Positions 42,410 through 53,790 of a stretch of DNA of 64,000 bases are shown one piece after another (the first letter of the stretch is position 1; each line of letters begins with the position of its first letter). The translations under genes were made by a program, and so were the position numbers. The notes beneath the pieces were generated by a model. The model did not search any database, was not told the origin of the DNA, and was given only the letters and a program-made list of their open reading frames with translations. This DNA comes from Cognatundibacterium oligocarboniphilum (GTDB lineage: Bacteria > Pseudomonadota > Gammaproteobacteria > Burkholderiales > Burkholderiaceae_D): contig NZ_JABXYJ010000005.1 of NCBI RefSeq assembly GCF_013377855.1, positions 177,810-241,809 of the forward strand, in the 5' to 3' direction.

Positions 42410-43263
42410 CGTCGAAAGGCAAGCGCTTTCCATTATCTTTATCTTCTGTTGTTCAGCAGCGGGAGGGGAATGCTTCCCGTTTTCAGAGCAGTGCATCCAC
42501 TCAGACGGCGATGCGAAATATTAAACATGCGGCTTATTGGCCGGGGTCTGCAGCAAAAACGACAATGTCAGCAACGGGTCAGGCATCGCAATCAGGAGGG
42601 ACGATTTCTGCAGATGTTTCAAGGGCAGTACTGGTATCAGATGCCGTGCGCAAAGCAATGGTGGCGCGAGTCGCCCAGCAGGGCGTCAAGGATGAAACCG
42701 TGCTGGCTGCCCTTGAGGCGGTGCCGAGACATCTGTTTTTGGAGTCCGGCCTTGCCAGTCAGGCTTATGTGGATGCCTCACTACCCATCGGTCATCACCA
42801 GACTATTTCGCAGCCTTATATCGTTGGGCGCATGCTGGAGATTTTGCGTCATGGTGCTGCGCTTGATTCGGTACTGGAGATTGGTACCGGCTGTGGCTAT
42901 CAGGCAGCCGTATTGTCTCTGATTGCAAAAGAAGTCTATTCAATTGAGCGGATTAAAGCTTTGCATGAATTGGCAAAGCAAAACCTGCGTCCGATGCGGA
43001 TTGCCAATATCCGCCTGCATTATGGCGATGGGATGCTCGGATTGCCGCAGGTGGCACCATTTGACGGTATTATATTGGCTGCAGCAGGCCTTGAAATACC
43101 GCAGGCTTTGCTGACGCAGTTAAAGGTGGGCGGGCGTTTGATTGCCCCGGTGGGAGATCGTCGTCAGGTGCTGGAATTGATTGAGCGGGTCTCGCATTCC
43201 GAATGGCGCCGGACAGTAATTGAGCACTGTCACTTTGTTCCTTTGCGTTCAGGTGTGGTCTGA
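42406..43263 (+). CDS. pcm: Protein-L-isoaspartate O-methyltransferase
   Basis: 285 residues, about 70 longer than the E. coli enzyme because of a Ser/Thr/Gln-rich N-terminal extension of unknown role. The core begins near residue 80: [40 protein letters not shown] motif [16 protein letters not shown], then [22 protein letters not shown] (read in parts). Methylates damaged aspartates to start repair. An inner start could remove part of the extension. Coupled to surE. Confidence 0.94.
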   Translation: MTSKGKRFPLSLSSVVQQREGNASRFQSSASTQTAMRNIKHAAYWPGSAAKTTMSATGQASQSGGTISADVSRAVLVSDAVRKAMVARVAQQGVKDETVLAALEAVPRHLFLESGLASQAYVDASLPIGHHQTISQPYIVGRMLEILRHGAALDSVLEIGTGCGYQAAVLSLIAKEVYSIERIKALHELAKQNLRPMRIANIRLHYGDGMLGLPQVAPFDGIILAAAGLEIPQALLTQLKVGGRLIAPVGDRRQVLELIERVSHSEWRRTVIEHCHFVPLRSGVV

Positions 43264-43303
43264 ATCGTGTGATTCAGGATCGAATGATTCTGTCAAATTT
43301 TTA

Positions 43304-44254
43304 ATGAGAATGAAAATAAAAAATCTGGAAAAATTTCTGGCTGTCAGCATTGTTGTGTTGATGACGGCTTGCGGTTCCATGCCGAATAAGGCACCGGTGA
43401 TAGAGCGGGGTGCTGCTCCTGCACCTGCGACCGAAACGGTGGTCGTGCCGGTGGCGAAGCCTGCTGCCAAGCCGGATGCGTCGAAAGGTACTTATGTTGT
43501 GAAGCGCGGCGATACGCTGTACCGCATTGCTCTGGATCACGGGCAAAGTTACAGTGATCTGGTGACGTGGAATAGTCTGAAAAATCCTAATGACATTAAA
43601 GTCGATCAGGTATTGCGGGTGGCTCCTCCTGATCTGAACGGCGTGCAGTCAGTCCCGGTGGCTGCGGGAGCATTGGAAGTAAAGCCTTTGCCGTTACCGG
43701 CATCAAATTCTTTGGGGAATAAAAACTCTCCGAAGGGTGACAAGAAATCGTATTCAGAGGCAAACCTGGCCGAGCTTCAGAAGCAAGATGTTTCATCTGC
43801 GGCCAGCGTACCGGTCAGTCGCACCGAAGTCGCTGCTCCTGCCAAGGTTGCAGAGAAAGCGGCTGACTCACCGGTAACGGATGGGGATACGGTCGACTGG
43901 ATGTGGCCTGTCGACGGTAAGTTACTGGCTGGTTTTGATGAGTCGAAAAATAAGGGACTGGATATTGCAGGACGTATGGGGCAGGATATTTTTTCCGCCG
44001 GTGCCGGTAAAGTGATGTATGCGGGCAGTGGCATTCGTGGATATGGGAATCTGGTCATTGTGAAGCACAATAACAGTCTCTTGTCTGCCTATGCACACAC
44101 GAAGACGATACTGGTCAAGGAGGGGCAGTCTGTCACCAAAGGGCAGAAAATTGCCGAAATGGGAAATTCTGACAGTGACAGCGTGAAACTGCATTTTGAG
44201 ATACGCTTGCAGGGAAAACCCGTGGATCCGGCTCGATACCTGCCTGTCCGGTAG
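43304..44254 (+). CDS. nlpD: Lipoprotein NlpD, degenerate LytM amidase activator
   Basis: 316 residues. Lipobox LMTAC with the lipidated cysteine at C23. LysM domain at about 61-106 (GTYVVKRGDTLYRIALDHG). C-terminal M23/LytM domain at about 205-310, but the zinc ligands are changed: NKGLDIAG where active enzymes have HKGIDI, and KLHFEIR where they have HLHFE. It should therefore activate cell-division amidases, not cut peptidoglycan, as E. coli NlpD does. rpoS promoters commonly lie within nlpD. Starts 41 bp after pcm; ATG 43304 or 43310. Confidence 0.92.
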   Translation: MRMKIKNLEKFLAVSIVVLMTACGSMPNKAPVIERGAAPAPATETVVVPVAKPAAKPDASKGTYVVKRGDTLYRIALDHGQSYSDLVTWNSLKNPNDIKVDQVLRVAPPDLNGVQSVPVAAGALEVKPLPLPASNSLGNKNSPKGDKKSYSEANLAELQKQDVSSAASVPVSRTEVAAPAKVAEKAADSPVTDGDTVDWMWPVDGKLLAGFDESKNKGLDIAGRMGQDIFSAGAGKVMYAGSGIRGYGNLVIVKHNNSLLSAYAHTKTILVKEGQSVTKGQKIAEMGNSDSDSVKLHFEIRLQGKPVDPARYLPVR

Positions 44255-44359
44255 GTAGCTTTTAAGCAGTGTGACGATGTTCTCCCGTATGAATCAGTGA
44301 TCAGTTTGCGTGCTACGAAACATCCCTGTTGTCTCCGTTAACCTTTCTCGCGATCCACT

Positions 44360-45406
44360 ATGCCAAAAAGCGTGATTAGCCAAACTCTGAAAGCGCCTGC
44401 TTGCGAAGATGCTCAGGTGGCATCCGGCGAGGAACAGGATCTGGCTACAGGCGAGGTGCAGGATCCTGATCAGTTTGAAGATGCAGATACAACTGAAGAC
44501 AGGAACAGCGATCCGGTATCTCTGGTCGTCGCGCCTATTGATGAGTTAAAGACCGTTCTTGCGGCAGAGTTATCTACGGATACTACGCAGTATTATCTGA
44601 ATCAGATTGGTACTCGACCTTTATTTGATTCGGCCGAGGAGTTGCATTACGCAACCCTGGCCAAACAGGGGAATTTCGATGCCCGCCAGAAGATGATTGA
44701 ACATAATCTCAGGCTGGTGGTATCTATTGCCAAGCATTACATCAACCGTGGCGTTGCTTTGCTCGATATGATTGAAGAGGGTAATCTGGGGTTGATGCAT
44801 GCGATTGATAAATTTGAGCCGGAGCGAGGTTTTCGTTTTTCAACCTATGCAACATGGTGGATACGTCAGAGTATTGAGCGTGCCATCATGAATCAGGCGC
44901 GCACTATCAGGTTGCCAGTCCATATGGTCCGGGAGCTTAACCAGATTCTGCGTGCTAAATACCATCTTGAATCCCAGCAGCGGGATGGCAGGGATGCCAA
45001 TCTTGAAGATATTGCGATGTTGGTCGACAGGCCTGTAGATGAAGTTCAGGATATTCTGGCTTTATCTGAACACGCCACGTCACTGGATACCCCGCTCGAT
45101 AATGATCCGCAATCCAGCTTGATGGATATGTTGCCGGGTGATGGCGAGGATGCGCCGGATGTGCGTGCCGAGCACCATGAAATGACCTTGCTGGTCAGGG
45201 ACTGGCTGGCGCGTCTGCCCGACAAGCAGCGTCTGGTGGTCATGCGCCGTTTCGGGCTGGATAATGATGATCCTGCTACGCTTGAAACGTTGGCGGATGA
45301 GATGGGCATTACCCGCGAACGAGTGCGACAGATTCAGCAGGAGGCTTTGATTAAGCTGAAGCGGTCGCTGATTTCACGCGGACTTGGTCGGGATTCCCTG
45401 ATCTGA
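44360..45406 (+). CDS. rpoS: RNA polymerase sigma factor RpoS
   Basis: 348-residue stationary-phase/general stress sigma factor. A variable acidic N-terminal 60 residues are followed by [16 protein letters not shown] (region 1.2), region 2 ([40 protein letters not shown] and [20 protein letters not shown], read in parts), region 3 ([13 protein letters not shown]) and region 4 with [19 protein letters not shown]. Position next to nlpD is the classical one. The 105-bp leader may carry small-RNA control through Hfq, but no specific pairing was identified. Confidence 0.96.
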   Translation: MPKSVISQTLKAPACEDAQVASGEEQDLATGEVQDPDQFEDADTTEDRNSDPVSLVVAPIDELKTVLAAELSTDTTQYYLNQIGTRPLFDSAEELHYATLAKQGNFDARQKMIEHNLRLVVSIAKHYINRGVALLDMIEEGNLGLMHAIDKFEPERGFRFSTYATWWIRQSIERAIMNQARTIRLPVHMVRELNQILRAKYHLESQQRDGRDANLEDIAMLVDRPVDEVQDILALSEHATSLDTPLDNDPQSSLMDMLPGDGEDAPDVRAEHHEMTLLVRDWLARLPDKQRLVVMRRFGLDNDDPATLETLADEMGITRERVRQIQQEALIKLKRSLISRGLGRDSLI

Positions 45407-45531
45407 TCCTGATGCTTCGCCGATAAAAACAGGCGCTGCTGTTCCCGGTTCTTTTATAATTCCGTCTTTGAATTAATTCCGATCTTTAATCCTTATCTGG
45501 CGCGACTTCAGTGCGCGCCATCATATTTCCA

Positions 45532-46869
45532 ATGAATAAAATTGAAATACGCTCCTTTGACATGGATGCGCGCGGTGTCGGTCACTTGCAGAACGAAGAC
45601 GGTACTCAGGGTAAAGTGATTTTTGTAGAAGGTGCGCTGCCCGGAGAACTGGTCAGTTTTAGCTCTTATAAGAAAAAGAGTAGTTGGGAGCTTGCCACGT
45701 TGACCGAGGTTCACCGTACTTCATCACAGCGGATTAAGCCTAAATGTGATTTTTACGGGACGTGCGGGGGCTGTTCGATGCAGCACCTTGAATCGGATGC
45801 GCAGGTTGCAATGAAGCAGCGCGTGCTGGAAGATAACTTGTGGCATATCGGCAAAGTGCGCCCGCAGACAATGATGCGTCCGATTTATGGACCTACCTGG
45901 GGATATCGCTATCGCGCTCGCTTGTCGGTCCGTCATGTGATTAAAAAAGGGGCTGTGCTGGTTGGTTTTCATGAAAAAAAATCGCGCTATGTCGCGAACA
46001 TGGAAACCTGTCAGATTCTGCCTCCACATGTCTCGGCAATGCTGATGCCCCTGCGGTCGCTGATTGCTTCTTTGTCCGTGGTTGAGGCTCTGCCGCAGAT
46101 TGAGCTTGCGATCGGAGAGGGAGTGACGGCGATGGTGCTGCGGATTATGGCGCCATTAAGCGCGGAGGATGAGGTAAAACTTAAAGCCTTCGCAGACCAG
46201 TACCATGTTCACTGGTGGTTGCAGACGAAAGGGCCGGAAACGGCAGAGCCCTATTATCCTGCTGAATGTGATCTATTCTACAGATTGCCTGAGTTTGGTA
46301 TCCGGATGCCGTTCAAGCCGACAGATTTTACGCAGGTAAATCACCATATCAACCGTGTGTTGGTGGCAAAGGCGCTCAGATTGCTGGATGCACAAGATGA
46401 TGAGCGGATTGCGGATCTGTTTTGTGGATTGGGTAACTTCACTTTGCCAATTGCCACCGTGGCCAGGGAGGTTGTTGGCATCGAGGGAAGTGAGGTGTTG
46501 ACTGAAAGAGCACTGAATAATGCCAGGATTAACGGATTGGACCGAAAGACTGCATTCGGCACCAGGAATTTGTTTGAGATTACTGCGAATGATCTGATAA
46601 AGCTGGGTCGATTTGACCGTTTCCTGGTTGATCCGCCACGCGATGGGGCGATGGCGTTGTGTCAGGCGCTGATTGATCTGACGGATCGCTCTCCCGAAAT
46701 GAAGCCCAAGCGGATTGTGTATGTGTCCTGCAGTCCTTCGACGCTGGCTCGCGACGCAGGAATGCTGGTGAATGGCGCAGGCTATCGACTCAGTTATGCC
46801 GGTGTGGTGAATATGTTTCCGCATACTTCTCATGTGGAATCGATGGCGGTATTTGATCTGGTTTCTTGA
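45532..46869 (+). CDS. rlmD: 23S rRNA (uracil-1939-C5)-methyltransferase
   Basis: 445 residues. TRAM domain at the N terminus, the [4Fe-4S] cysteines in KCDFYGTCGGCSMQHL with a later cysteine in METCQILPP, the SAM-binding LFCGLGNFTLPIA, the DPPRDG motif and the catalytic VSCSPSTLARD. The ATG at 45532 is chosen over a GTG at 45511. Own transcription unit between rpoS and ndk. Confidence 0.93.
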   Translation: MNKIEIRSFDMDARGVGHLQNEDGTQGKVIFVEGALPGELVSFSSYKKKSSWELATLTEVHRTSSQRIKPKCDFYGTCGGCSMQHLESDAQVAMKQRVLEDNLWHIGKVRPQTMMRPIYGPTWGYRYRARLSVRHVIKKGAVLVGFHEKKSRYVANMETCQILPPHVSAMLMPLRSLIASLSVVEALPQIELAIGEGVTAMVLRIMAPLSAEDEVKLKAFADQYHVHWWLQTKGPETAEPYYPAECDLFYRLPEFGIRMPFKPTDFTQVNHHINRVLVAKALRLLDAQDDERIADLFCGLGNFTLPIATVAREVVGIEGSEVLTERALNNARINGLDRKTAFGTRNLFEITANDLIKLGRFDRFLVDPPRDGAMALCQALIDLTDRSPEMKPKRIVYVSCSPSTLARDAGMLVNGAGYRLSYAGVVNMFPHTSHVESMAVFDLVS

Positions 46870-46927
46870 TTCTGCGGGAATTTGCAGTGACTTACTTTAA
46901 AGACATGTTGCCCCTCATGTTTCATGC

Positions 46928-46933
46928 TAAAAT
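46928..46933 (+). promoter_or_regulatory. Possible extended -10 promoter of ndk
   Basis: TAAAAT preceded by TGC, in an AT-rich tract 61 bp before the ndk ATG. The -35 is poor (ATGTTG at 46905-46910 with a 17-base spacer). Confidence 0.35.
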
Positions 46934-46994
46934 CAAAGGTTAGATGAATTCTTGAGTTTTTGTCTTAACCCTTTCTTTTTATTGGAGTTTTTAG

Positions 46995-47420
46995 ATGGCT
47001 ATCGAACGTACATTGTCTATTATTAAACCTGATGCAGTTGCAAAAAATGTGATTGGTCAAATTGTCAGCCGTTTTGAAAACGCTGGTCTGAAAGTTGTGG
47101 CTGCTCGTCTGACACAATTGTCTCGCGCTGAGGCGGAAGGCTTCTACGCTGTACACGCCGCACGTCCTTTCTTCAAAGATCTGGTTGATTTCATGATCTC
47201 CGGTCCTGTGTTCGTACAAGTTCTGGAAGGCGAAGGTGCGATTCTGAAAAACCGTGATCTGATGGGTGCAACCGATCCGAAGAAGGCAGAAAAAGGCACT
47301 ATCCGTGCTGATTTTGCTGAGTCTATCGATGCCAATGCGGTGCATGGCTCTGATGCGGCGGAAACTGCTGCAGTTGAAATCGCTTACTTCTTCCCGGCAC
47401 TGAACGTATATTCACGTTAA
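46995..47420 (+). CDS. ndk: Nucleoside diphosphate kinase
   Basis: 141 residues, normal length. [15 protein letters not shown] at the start, the phosphorylated histidine H117 in NAVHGSD and the AYFFP end. Balances nucleoside triphosphate pools. TTGGAG lies nine bases upstream of the ATG. An extended -10 (TGCTAAAAT, hexamer at 46928-46933) is a likely promoter. Followed by rlmN. Confidence 0.97.
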   Translation: MAIERTLSIIKPDAVAKNVIGQIVSRFENAGLKVVAARLTQLSRAEAEGFYAVHAARPFFKDLVDFMISGPVFVQVLEGEGAILKNRDLMGATDPKKAEKGTIRADFAESIDANAVHGSDAAETAAVEIAYFFPALNVYSR

Positions 47421-47497
47421 TCGGTATTATTTGAAGCGTAATTGAAGAAATGAAGCCCCGTTCTGCTGATGCGCGACGGGGTGCGAAAGAGAAATGC

Positions 47498-48655
47498 ATG
47501 ACGGTACTCATTAATTTACTGGATTTAGATCCTGCACAGCTGGTTGCGTATTGTGGCGAGCTGGGTGAGAAGCCGTTTCGTGCAAAGCAATTGCAGCGCT
47601 GGATACATCAATTTGGCGCGAGCAGCTTTGAAGAGATGACCGATCTTGCCAAATCTCTGCGCGAAAAATTAGCCACCAGAGCTGTGATTGCTGCTCCGGC
47701 AGTCATCAGTGACCATACTTCTTCAGACGGTACCCGTAAATGGCTGGTGGACGTTGGTCAGGGTAATGCTGTTGAGACAGTGTTTATTCCCGAAGAAAAT
47801 CGTGGAACTTTATGTATTTCCACTCAGGCCGGCTGTGCGGTCAATTGTCGCTTCTGCTCTACCGGTAAACAAGGATTTAATCGTAATTTAAGTGTTTCCG
47901 AGATCATCGGTCAGTTGTGGATGGCGGAATTTGAGTTGCGTAAAACCAAAGGCGTGGCTCCTGGCCCGAAAGGTGAACGTCAAATTACGAACGTTGTGAT
48001 GATGGGGATGGGGGAGCCGTTGCTGAATTTTGAGCCTACGGTAACCGCTTTGCGTCTGATGCTTGATGATAATGCCTATGGTCTATCGCGCAGGCGTGTG
48101 ACGGTCTCGACCAGTGGTGTTGTGCCAATGATGGATAAGTTGTCTCAGGAGTGTCCGGTAGCATTGGCGGTATCTTTGCATGCCTCTAACGATTCGCTGC
48201 GGGATGGTCTGGTTCCCTTGAATAAAAAATACCCCCTTGCTGAATTGATGGCAGCTTGCCAGCGTTATCTCGAGTTTGCCCCAAGAGATTTCATTACGTT
48301 TGAGTATTGCATGCTGGACGGCGTGAACGATTCCGATGAACATGCACGTGAACTGATTAGGCTGGTGCGGGATGTCCCTTGTAAGTTTAATTTAATTCCA
48401 TTTAATCCTTTTCCCGAATCGGGTTTGAAGCGTTCCCAAAATCCGAGAATTAAAGCTTTTGCCCAGATACTGATGAATCAGGGTATTGTCACGACAATCC
48501 GTAAAACGCGTGGTGATGATATTGATGCCGCATGTGGTCAGCTCGCTGGAGAGGTCAAAGACAGGACGCGTGTGCAGGAGCGCATGCAAAAAATGGCGGA
48601 GTATCAGAAGAAGTTTGGCGAAAATTTCGGCAAAATTGTGGAGATTACCCAGTGA
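47498..48655 (+). CDS. rlmN: Dual-specificity 23S rRNA A2503 / tRNA A37 methyltransferase
   Basis: 385-residue radical-SAM enzyme. Radical-SAM cysteines [28 protein letters not shown] before them, [11 protein letters not shown], and the two methyl-transfer cysteines, one in the [10 protein letters not shown] region and the other near the C terminus (DIDAACGQL). ATG at 47498 with AGAGA upstream; an earlier frame start exists. The TGA stop overlaps the GTG start of the next gene. rlmN-pilW-rodZ-ispG-hisS is a conserved run in betaproteobacteria. Confidence 0.95.
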   Translation: MTVLINLLDLDPAQLVAYCGELGEKPFRAKQLQRWIHQFGASSFEEMTDLAKSLREKLATRAVIAAPAVISDHTSSDGTRKWLVDVGQGNAVETVFIPEENRGTLCISTQAGCAVNCRFCSTGKQGFNRNLSVSEIIGQLWMAEFELRKTKGVAPGPKGERQITNVVMMGMGEPLLNFEPTVTALRLMLDDNAYGLSRRRVTVSTSGVVPMMDKLSQECPVALAVSLHASNDSLRDGLVPLNKKYPLAELMAACQRYLEFAPRDFITFEYCMLDGVNDSDEHARELIRLVRDVPCKFNLIPFNPFPESGLKRSQNPRIKAFAQILMNQGIVTTIRKTRGDDIDAACGQLAGEVKDRTRVQERMQKMAEYQKKFGENFGKIVEITQ

Positions 48656-49458
48656 AAATTCTTGGAATTGAATGGCGCTTCAGGGGGGCAATCGCCCTCT
48701 CTTTTGTTTTATTACTCTCGGCTTGTTCTGCAAAATATCTTGATGAACGATCTGGCGAGTCAGTCGTCTCATCGGATAAGCAGGAGTTGCAAAAGCGCGC
48801 ATCAATCCGAATGCAGTTAGCGATTGGTTATTATCAGCAGGGGCAGTATAAGGTCGCGCTGGAAGAAATCCGTCAGGCATTGATTATTTATCCTGATCTG
48901 GTGGATGCCTATGCTGTCCGGGCCGTTATTTTTATGGAGATGGGAGAACGTCAATTGGCTGAAGATAATTTTCTTCAGGCGATGAAATTGTCCCCCAATA
49001 ATGTTGATGTCGCCAATAATTATGGCTGGTTTCTGTGTCAGAACGGCAGGGAGCGTCAGGGGTTGACCTATCTTGACCGCGTCATTAAAGACCCGACATA
49101 TGCCACGCCTGGTAAGGCTTATAACAATGCCGGATTGTGCAGTTTGCGTCTGAAGGATGTGAGTGGTGCTGAAAAATATTTCATGCAGGGATTTCGGGAA
49201 GATCCGGGTAATCCGGGAATAAACGGTAATCTGGCGAAAATCTGGTATGACCGTGGTGACTATGATAAGGCCAATTTTTATATCTCCAGAGTCATTAAGC
49301 TTGATGTTATGACTGCTGATGTTTTGTGGCTTGCCATAAAGATTGAGAGGCGCCGTGGCGATCCTGCTGCGGTGAGCAATTATTCTACTCAGCTGCGCCG
49401 CCGTTATCCGGACTCCCGGGAGTTTGGTTTGTTACAGCGGGGTGCTTTCGATGAGTGA
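48652..49458 (+). CDS. pilW: Type IV pilus assembly lipoprotein PilW/PilF (TPR)
   Basis: 268 residues. Signal peptide with lipobox LLLSAC, lipidated C25. At least four tetratricopeptide repeats follow (for example [54 protein letters not shown], read in parts). Family members guide secretin PilQ to the outer membrane. The GTG start at 48652 overlaps the rlmN stop (GTGA), showing coupling. It ends 8 bases inside rodZ. No other pilus genes are in this window. Confidence 0.9.
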   Translation: MKILGIEWRFRGAIALSFVLLLSACSAKYLDERSGESVVSSDKQELQKRASIRMQLAIGYYQQGQYKVALEEIRQALIIYPDLVDAYAVRAVIFMEMGERQLAEDNFLQAMKLSPNNVDVANNYGWFLCQNGRERQGLTYLDRVIKDPTYATPGKAYNNAGLCSLRLKDVSGAEKYFMQGFREDPGNPGINGNLAKIWYDRGDYDKANFYISRVIKLDVMTADVLWLAIKIERRRGDPAAVSNYSTQLRRRYPDSREFGLLQRGAFDE

Positions 49459-50464
49459 TGCAGGATTAAAGCAATCATCGGATGCAGTCTCTGATGAATC
49501 TGGTAATAAGCCGGTTTTGAGTGTAGTGCAGACCGCCGGTGCGCAATTGGCGGCGGCACGGGTGCAGGCAGGAATGTCTGTTGAGCAGGTTGCGGAGCAT
49601 CTGAAGCTCTCCGTCAGGCAAATCGCGGCATTGGAAAATAATGAATTTGAGCGTTTGCCAAAATTGGTGATTGTCCGTGGTTTCGTTCGTTCTTACGCCA
49701 AGTTGTTGAAACTGGATCCGTCTTCGGTGATTGCCAGTCTGCCTGCTGAAAATAATGTTCAGGCGCTTGATGACGGGCTTCGCCCGACACTGGCAACGCC
49801 ATTTCAGGAGTCCAGAACTTCATTTTTAGGACGTAGTGAAAATAATAATAGGAAATACCTGATTGCGTCGGCGTGCCTGGCATTAGCAGCTGTGCTGTTT
49901 GTTGTCATACAGCGCATTGAACAGGCCGGGTATCTGAAATATCTGACACAAACTTCCCAGACTCAAACTCAAACGGTAACTGCTGATTCTGCCAATGACG
50001 TTCGCAATCCTGTGCTTGATGCAGCGACGACATCTTCCTCTTTGCCTGTGGTGGAGAAGGTCGCTTCTGCATTGCCACTGTCGCAGGTACAGTCAGCTTT
50101 GCCTACCACTCCTCAGGTTGAGCCGGTAATCCCTGAGTCAGCAGTGATCAGCAAAACGTCACCAGAGATATCATCAGGTACAGACAACAATACATCTGTG
50201 TTGCAAACTTCAGTCAGTGGTGCTGGTAACCAGTTGAAGCTGGTATTTCACCAGGACTCCTGGGTTCAGGTGAAGAAAGAATCCGGAGTAGTGCTGACTT
50301 CACATTTGGCTAAAGCGGGTACCGAGGAGTTTTTTGACTTGAAAGATGGTCCACTACAGGCTCGTCTCGGCAATGCCAGAGGGGTGAGTGCATGGGTGCG
50401 TGGCAATAGTATGGAAATTGTTCTACCAAAAGATTCAAATGTAGTTAATCTCAGTGTGAAGTAA
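49451..50464 (+). CDS. rodZ: Cytoskeletal/cell-shape protein RodZ
   Basis: 337 residues. N-terminal cytoplasmic XRE-type helix-turn-helix (about 28-92, [22 protein letters not shown], read in parts) that binds MreB, one membrane segment at 135-153, a Ser/Thr/Gln/Pro-rich periplasmic linker, and a C-terminal beta domain (DUF4115) from about 255 with [11 protein letters not shown]. Needed for rod shape. ATG 49451 overlaps the end of pilW and lies three bases before ispG. Confidence 0.93.
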   Translation: MSDAGLKQSSDAVSDESGNKPVLSVVQTAGAQLAAARVQAGMSVEQVAEHLKLSVRQIAALENNEFERLPKLVIVRGFVRSYAKLLKLDPSSVIASLPAENNVQALDDGLRPTLATPFQESRTSFLGRSENNNRKYLIASACLALAAVLFVVIQRIEQAGYLKYLTQTSQTQTQTVTADSANDVRNPVLDAATTSSSLPVVEKVASALPLSQVQSALPTTPQVEPVIPESAVISKTSPEISSGTDNNTSVLQTSVSGAGNQLKLVFHQDSWVQVKKESGVVLTSHLAKAGTEEFFDLKDGPLQARLGNARGVSAWVRGNSMEIVLPKDSNVVNLSVK

Positions 50465-50466
50465 GC

Positions 50467-51738
50467 ATGAATTCCGGGACATCAGAAATTTTTTCAGGCC
50501 CTTCGGGCCGTCAGATTAGGCGCCAGGCTAAAATCAGTTATCGCAATTCCACTATTCTGATCGGCGGTCAGGCACCGGTTGTGGTGCAGTCGATGACGAA
50601 TACGGATACAGCGGATGTGATTGGTACTGCAATTCAAATTAAAGAATTAGCACGTGCCGGGTCGGAGCTGGTTCGTATTACTGTTAATAATCCCGAAGCT
50701 GCTGCGGCTGTGCCTGCTATCCGCGAACAATTGGATAAGATGGGGGTGGAAGTTCCGCTGGTCGGCGACTTTCATTATAACGGTCATTTGCTGCTGCGGG
50801 ATTTTCCTGAGTGCGCGCAAGCGCTATCCAAATACCGGATTAATCCGGGTAATGTTGGTCAGGGCGCCAAGCGCGATTCTCAATTCGCCCAGATGATTGA
50901 GCAGGCATGTCGCTACGATAAGCCGGTGCGTATCGGGGTCAATTGGGGGAGCCTTGATCAGGCGTTGCTTGCCCGAATTATGGATGAAAATGCAGGAAGG
51001 TCTGCACCCTGGAGCGCGCAGGCTGTCATGTATGAGGCATTGATCACTTCGGCGATCGAAAATGCCCAGCGTGCTGAGGAGCTTGGTCTGGCAGGCGACA
51101 AAATCATTTTGTCGTGCAAAGTTTCCGGAGTTCAGGATTTGATCGCCGTGTATCGTGAGCTTGCACGACGTTGTGATTATCCTTTGCATCTCGGGCTGAC
51201 AGAAGCGGGAATGGGCAGTAAGGGAATTGTTGCATCAACGGCTGCGCTGTCTGTTCTGATGCAGGAAGGGATTGGCGATACCATCAGGATTTCATTGACG
51301 CCAGAGCCTGGTGGAGATCGCTGTCGTGAAGTAATCGTTGGCCAGGAAATTCTGCAGACCATGGGCTTGCGAAAATTCACTCCTATGGTGATTGCCTGTC
51401 CGGGATGCGGACGGACGACTTCTACCGTGTTTCAGGAACTGGCTGATCGTATCCAGACCTTTTTGCGTGATCAGATGCCGCTCTGGAAGGCTGAATATCC
51501 GGGTGTTGAAAACATGAATGTTGCTGTGATGGGCTGCATTGTTAATGGACCCGGGGAATCTAAGCATGCCAACATTGGCATCAGCTTGCCTGGTACAGGG
51601 GAGTCGCCGGCAGCGCCGGTATTTATCGATGGCGCTAAAGCCGTCACGCTCCGCGGCGACCATATTGCAGAAGAGTTTCAGGCGATTGTTCTGGAGTATG
51701 TCAAAAAGAACTACGCACTGTCCTCAGTTGAAGCTTGA
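50467..51738 (+). CDS. ispG: 4-hydroxy-3-methylbut-2-en-1-yl diphosphate synthase
   Basis: 423-residue [4Fe-4S] enzyme of the MEP isoprenoid pathway. [36 protein letters not shown] at the N terminus (read in parts), then [15 protein letters not shown] and INPGNVG. Cluster cysteines CPGCGRTTS and [11 protein letters not shown] near the C terminus. Starts three bases after rodZ; 21 bp before hisS. Confidence 0.96.
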   Translation: MNSGTSEIFSGPSGRQIRRQAKISYRNSTILIGGQAPVVVQSMTNTDTADVIGTAIQIKELARAGSELVRITVNNPEAAAAVPAIREQLDKMGVEVPLVGDFHYNGHLLLRDFPECAQALSKYRINPGNVGQGAKRDSQFAQMIEQACRYDKPVRIGVNWGSLDQALLARIMDENAGRSAPWSAQAVMYEALITSAIENAQRAEELGLAGDKIILSCKVSGVQDLIAVYRELARRCDYPLHLGLTEAGMGSKGIVASTAALSVLMQEGIGDTIRISLTPEPGGDRCREVIVGQEILQTMGLRKFTPMVIACPGCGRTTSTVFQELADRIQTFLRDQMPLWKAEYPGVENMNVAVMGCIVNGPGESKHANIGISLPGTGESPAAPVFIDGAKAVTLRGDHIAEEFQAIVLEYVKKNYALSSVEA

Positions 51739-51759
51739 TAGGTTTTATTAGGTTGTTTT

Positions 51760-53115
51760 ATGTCAGAAAATAAAAAAATAGAAAAAATAGTTGGCGTTAA
51801 AGGAATGAATGATCTTTTGCCGAATGATTCCTCATTGTGGGAGTTGTTTGAAAATACGGTTCATTCAGTTCTGAAAAGTTACGGTTTTCAACAAATCAGA
51901 ACGCCCATCGTTGAGCCAACGCCTTTATTTGCGCGTGGACTTGGTGCGGTCACGGATATTGTTGAGAAAGAGATGTATTCTTTCGAGGACTCAATGAATG
52001 GCGACAAACTGACGCTGCGCCCGGAAGGTACTGCGGGTGTGGTGCGGTCTGCCATTGAGCATAACCTCGTATACGACGGACCTAAAAGATTGTGGTACAG
52101 CGGTCCGATGTTTCGTCACGAAAAGCCTCAGCGCGGTCGTTATCGCCAGTTTCATCAGGTAGGGGCAGAGGCGCTTGGATTCAGTGGTCCTGACGTGGAT
52201 GCAGAATTAATTATGTTATGCCAGCGTCTTTGGGATGATCTTGGCTTGCAGAATGTCCGGCTCGAGCTTAACTCGATTGGCGATGTAGATGAACGCAACC
52301 AGCATAGGGAAGCATTGATTGCTTATTTTGAAAAGCATGAAAATATTCTGGATGCTGAAGCAAAGCGACGACTGTATTCAAATCCATTGCGTATACTTGA
52401 TACCAAAAATCCGGCTATGCAGGATATGGTGAATGCTGCCCCTAAATTACTCGATTATCTCGGCACTGAATCGCTGGCACACTTTGAAGGTGTTCAGAAA
52501 ATCCTGCGGCACAACAGCATTCCGTTTTCCATTAATCCACGCTTGGTACGTGGTATGGACTATTACAACCGGACTGTTTTTGAGTGGGTTACCGATGAAT
52601 TGGGCGCGCAAGGTACTGTTTGCGCTGGTGGTCGATACGACTCGCTGTTTTCTACGTTTGGTGGAAAACCGACGCCCGCCTGCGGTTTTGCGATGGGAAT
52701 TGAGCGCCTTATTGAACTGATGAAAGTTGCTGGTGAGATTCATCAGCCGGCTTTGTGTGATGTTTATCTTGTGCACCAGTCGGATGAGGCGCAGATGCAG
52801 GCGATTGTTCTGGGTGAGAGATTGCGTGATGCTGGCCTGGATGTTGTGTTACATTGCGCAACTGCAAACGGCATAGGGAATTTTAAATCCCAGATGAAAA
52901 AAGCAGATGCGAGCGGCTGTGCTTATAGTGTTATTCTTGGTGAAGATGAGCTTGCCAATGAATCAGTAACAATTAAAGCGATGCGCTCCGAAGATGGTCA
53001 CCAGACCAATGTGCCATTCAATGCCGCAGTCGACTATCTGGTAGATCAAATCACGGGCGCAACGGATGATGCGCATTGCTGTGATGATCCTCATCATGTT
53101 CATATCAATCATTAA
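51760..53115 (+). CDS. hisS: Histidyl-tRNA synthetase with His/Cys-rich tail
   Basis: 451 residues, about 25 longer than E. coli HisRS. Class II motifs are present: GMNDLLP near the N terminus, motif 2 [22 protein letters not shown] (read in parts), the histidine loops [15 protein letters not shown] and GGRYDSL, and motif 3 GFAMGIERL. The extra C-terminal tail [13 protein letters not shown] is rich in potential metal ligands. Separate from hisZ, the paralogue at 60142, which lacks catalysis. Confidence 0.96.
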   Translation: MSENKKIEKIVGVKGMNDLLPNDSSLWELFENTVHSVLKSYGFQQIRTPIVEPTPLFARGLGAVTDIVEKEMYSFEDSMNGDKLTLRPEGTAGVVRSAIEHNLVYDGPKRLWYSGPMFRHEKPQRGRYRQFHQVGAEALGFSGPDVDAELIMLCQRLWDDLGLQNVRLELNSIGDVDERNQHREALIAYFEKHENILDAEAKRRLYSNPLRILDTKNPAMQDMVNAAPKLLDYLGTESLAHFEGVQKILRHNSIPFSINPRLVRGMDYYNRTVFEWVTDELGAQGTVCAGGRYDSLFSTFGGKPTPACGFAMGIERLIELMKVAGEIHQPALCDVYLVHQSDEAQMQAIVLGERLRDAGLDVVLHCATANGIGNFKSQMKKADASGCAYSVILGEDELANESVTIKAMRSEDGHQTNVPFNAAVDYLVDQITGATDDAHCCDDPHHVHINH

Positions 53116-53126
53116 TTTATCAAAAT

Positions 53127-53777
53127 ATGGCTTACGATTTAGAAGAACAAGAGCAACTGGCAACTTTAAAAGCGGCATGGAAACAATACGGCAACCTGAT
53201 CACCTGGATCGTGATCATTGCACTTGCTGGTTATGTGGCATGGTCTCAGTGGAATAATTATCAGAACAATCAGGCTGGTCAGGCCTCTCAGTTGTATGAA
53301 GAGCTGTTGAAATCAGTAACCGATAAAGATGCACCAAAAATACTCAGGACGGCGACTGACCTGAAGGAAAAATTTCCATCGACCGCTTATGCTTCGATGG
53401 GGGCATTCGTCACAGCGAAGGCTTTTTTTGATTCTGGCGACTTAAAAAGTGCGAAGTCTCAACTGCAATGGATTATTGATTCGGGTAAGTCTGAAGAATA
53501 TAAGGTCTTGGCAAAGCTGCGTTTGGCAGGGCTTTTGCTGGACGATAAATCTTATGATGATGCATTAAAACAGCTTACTGGTGAGTTTCCTGCAGAATTG
53601 CAGGTGCAGGTAGAAGACAGGAAGGGTGATGTTTATGTCGCTCTTGGAAAAGTGACAGAAGCGAGAAAATCATATCAGGCGGCGATAGGTAAAATGACCG
53701 ATAAGGATCCGATCAAACAACTGGTTCAGTTAAAGCTTGATGCAATTGGTGGTGGCATTGAATCTGCAAGTAAATAA
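53127..53777 (+). CDS. yfgM: YfgM/RcsB-antagonist-like TPR membrane protein
   Basis: 216 residues. Short cytoplasmic N terminus (YDLEEQEQLATLKAAWKQYG), one membrane segment at about 23-40 (ITWIVIIALAGYVAWS), and a periplasmic domain of TPR-like helices. Such proteins attach to the SecYEG translocon and work with the PpiD chaperone in E. coli. It lies between hisS and bamB, the conserved location. Confidence 0.9.
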   Translation: MAYDLEEQEQLATLKAAWKQYGNLITWIVIIALAGYVAWSQWNNYQNNQAGQASQLYEELLKSVTDKDAPKILRTATDLKEKFPSTAYASMGAFVTAKAFFDSGDLKSAKSQLQWIIDSGKSEEYKVLAKLRLAGLLLDDKSYDDALKQLTGEFPAELQVQVEDRKGDVYVALGKVTEARKSYQAAIGKMTDKDPIKQLVQLKLDAIGGGIESASK

Positions 53778-53790
53778 CAGGAGTGTGTTT

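Noticed and set aside
47450..47497. Hairpin CCCCGT/ACGGGG before rlmN as ndk terminator
   Set aside because: The stem is only six pairs, with a 14-base loop and no T run; it is probably part of the rlmN leader.
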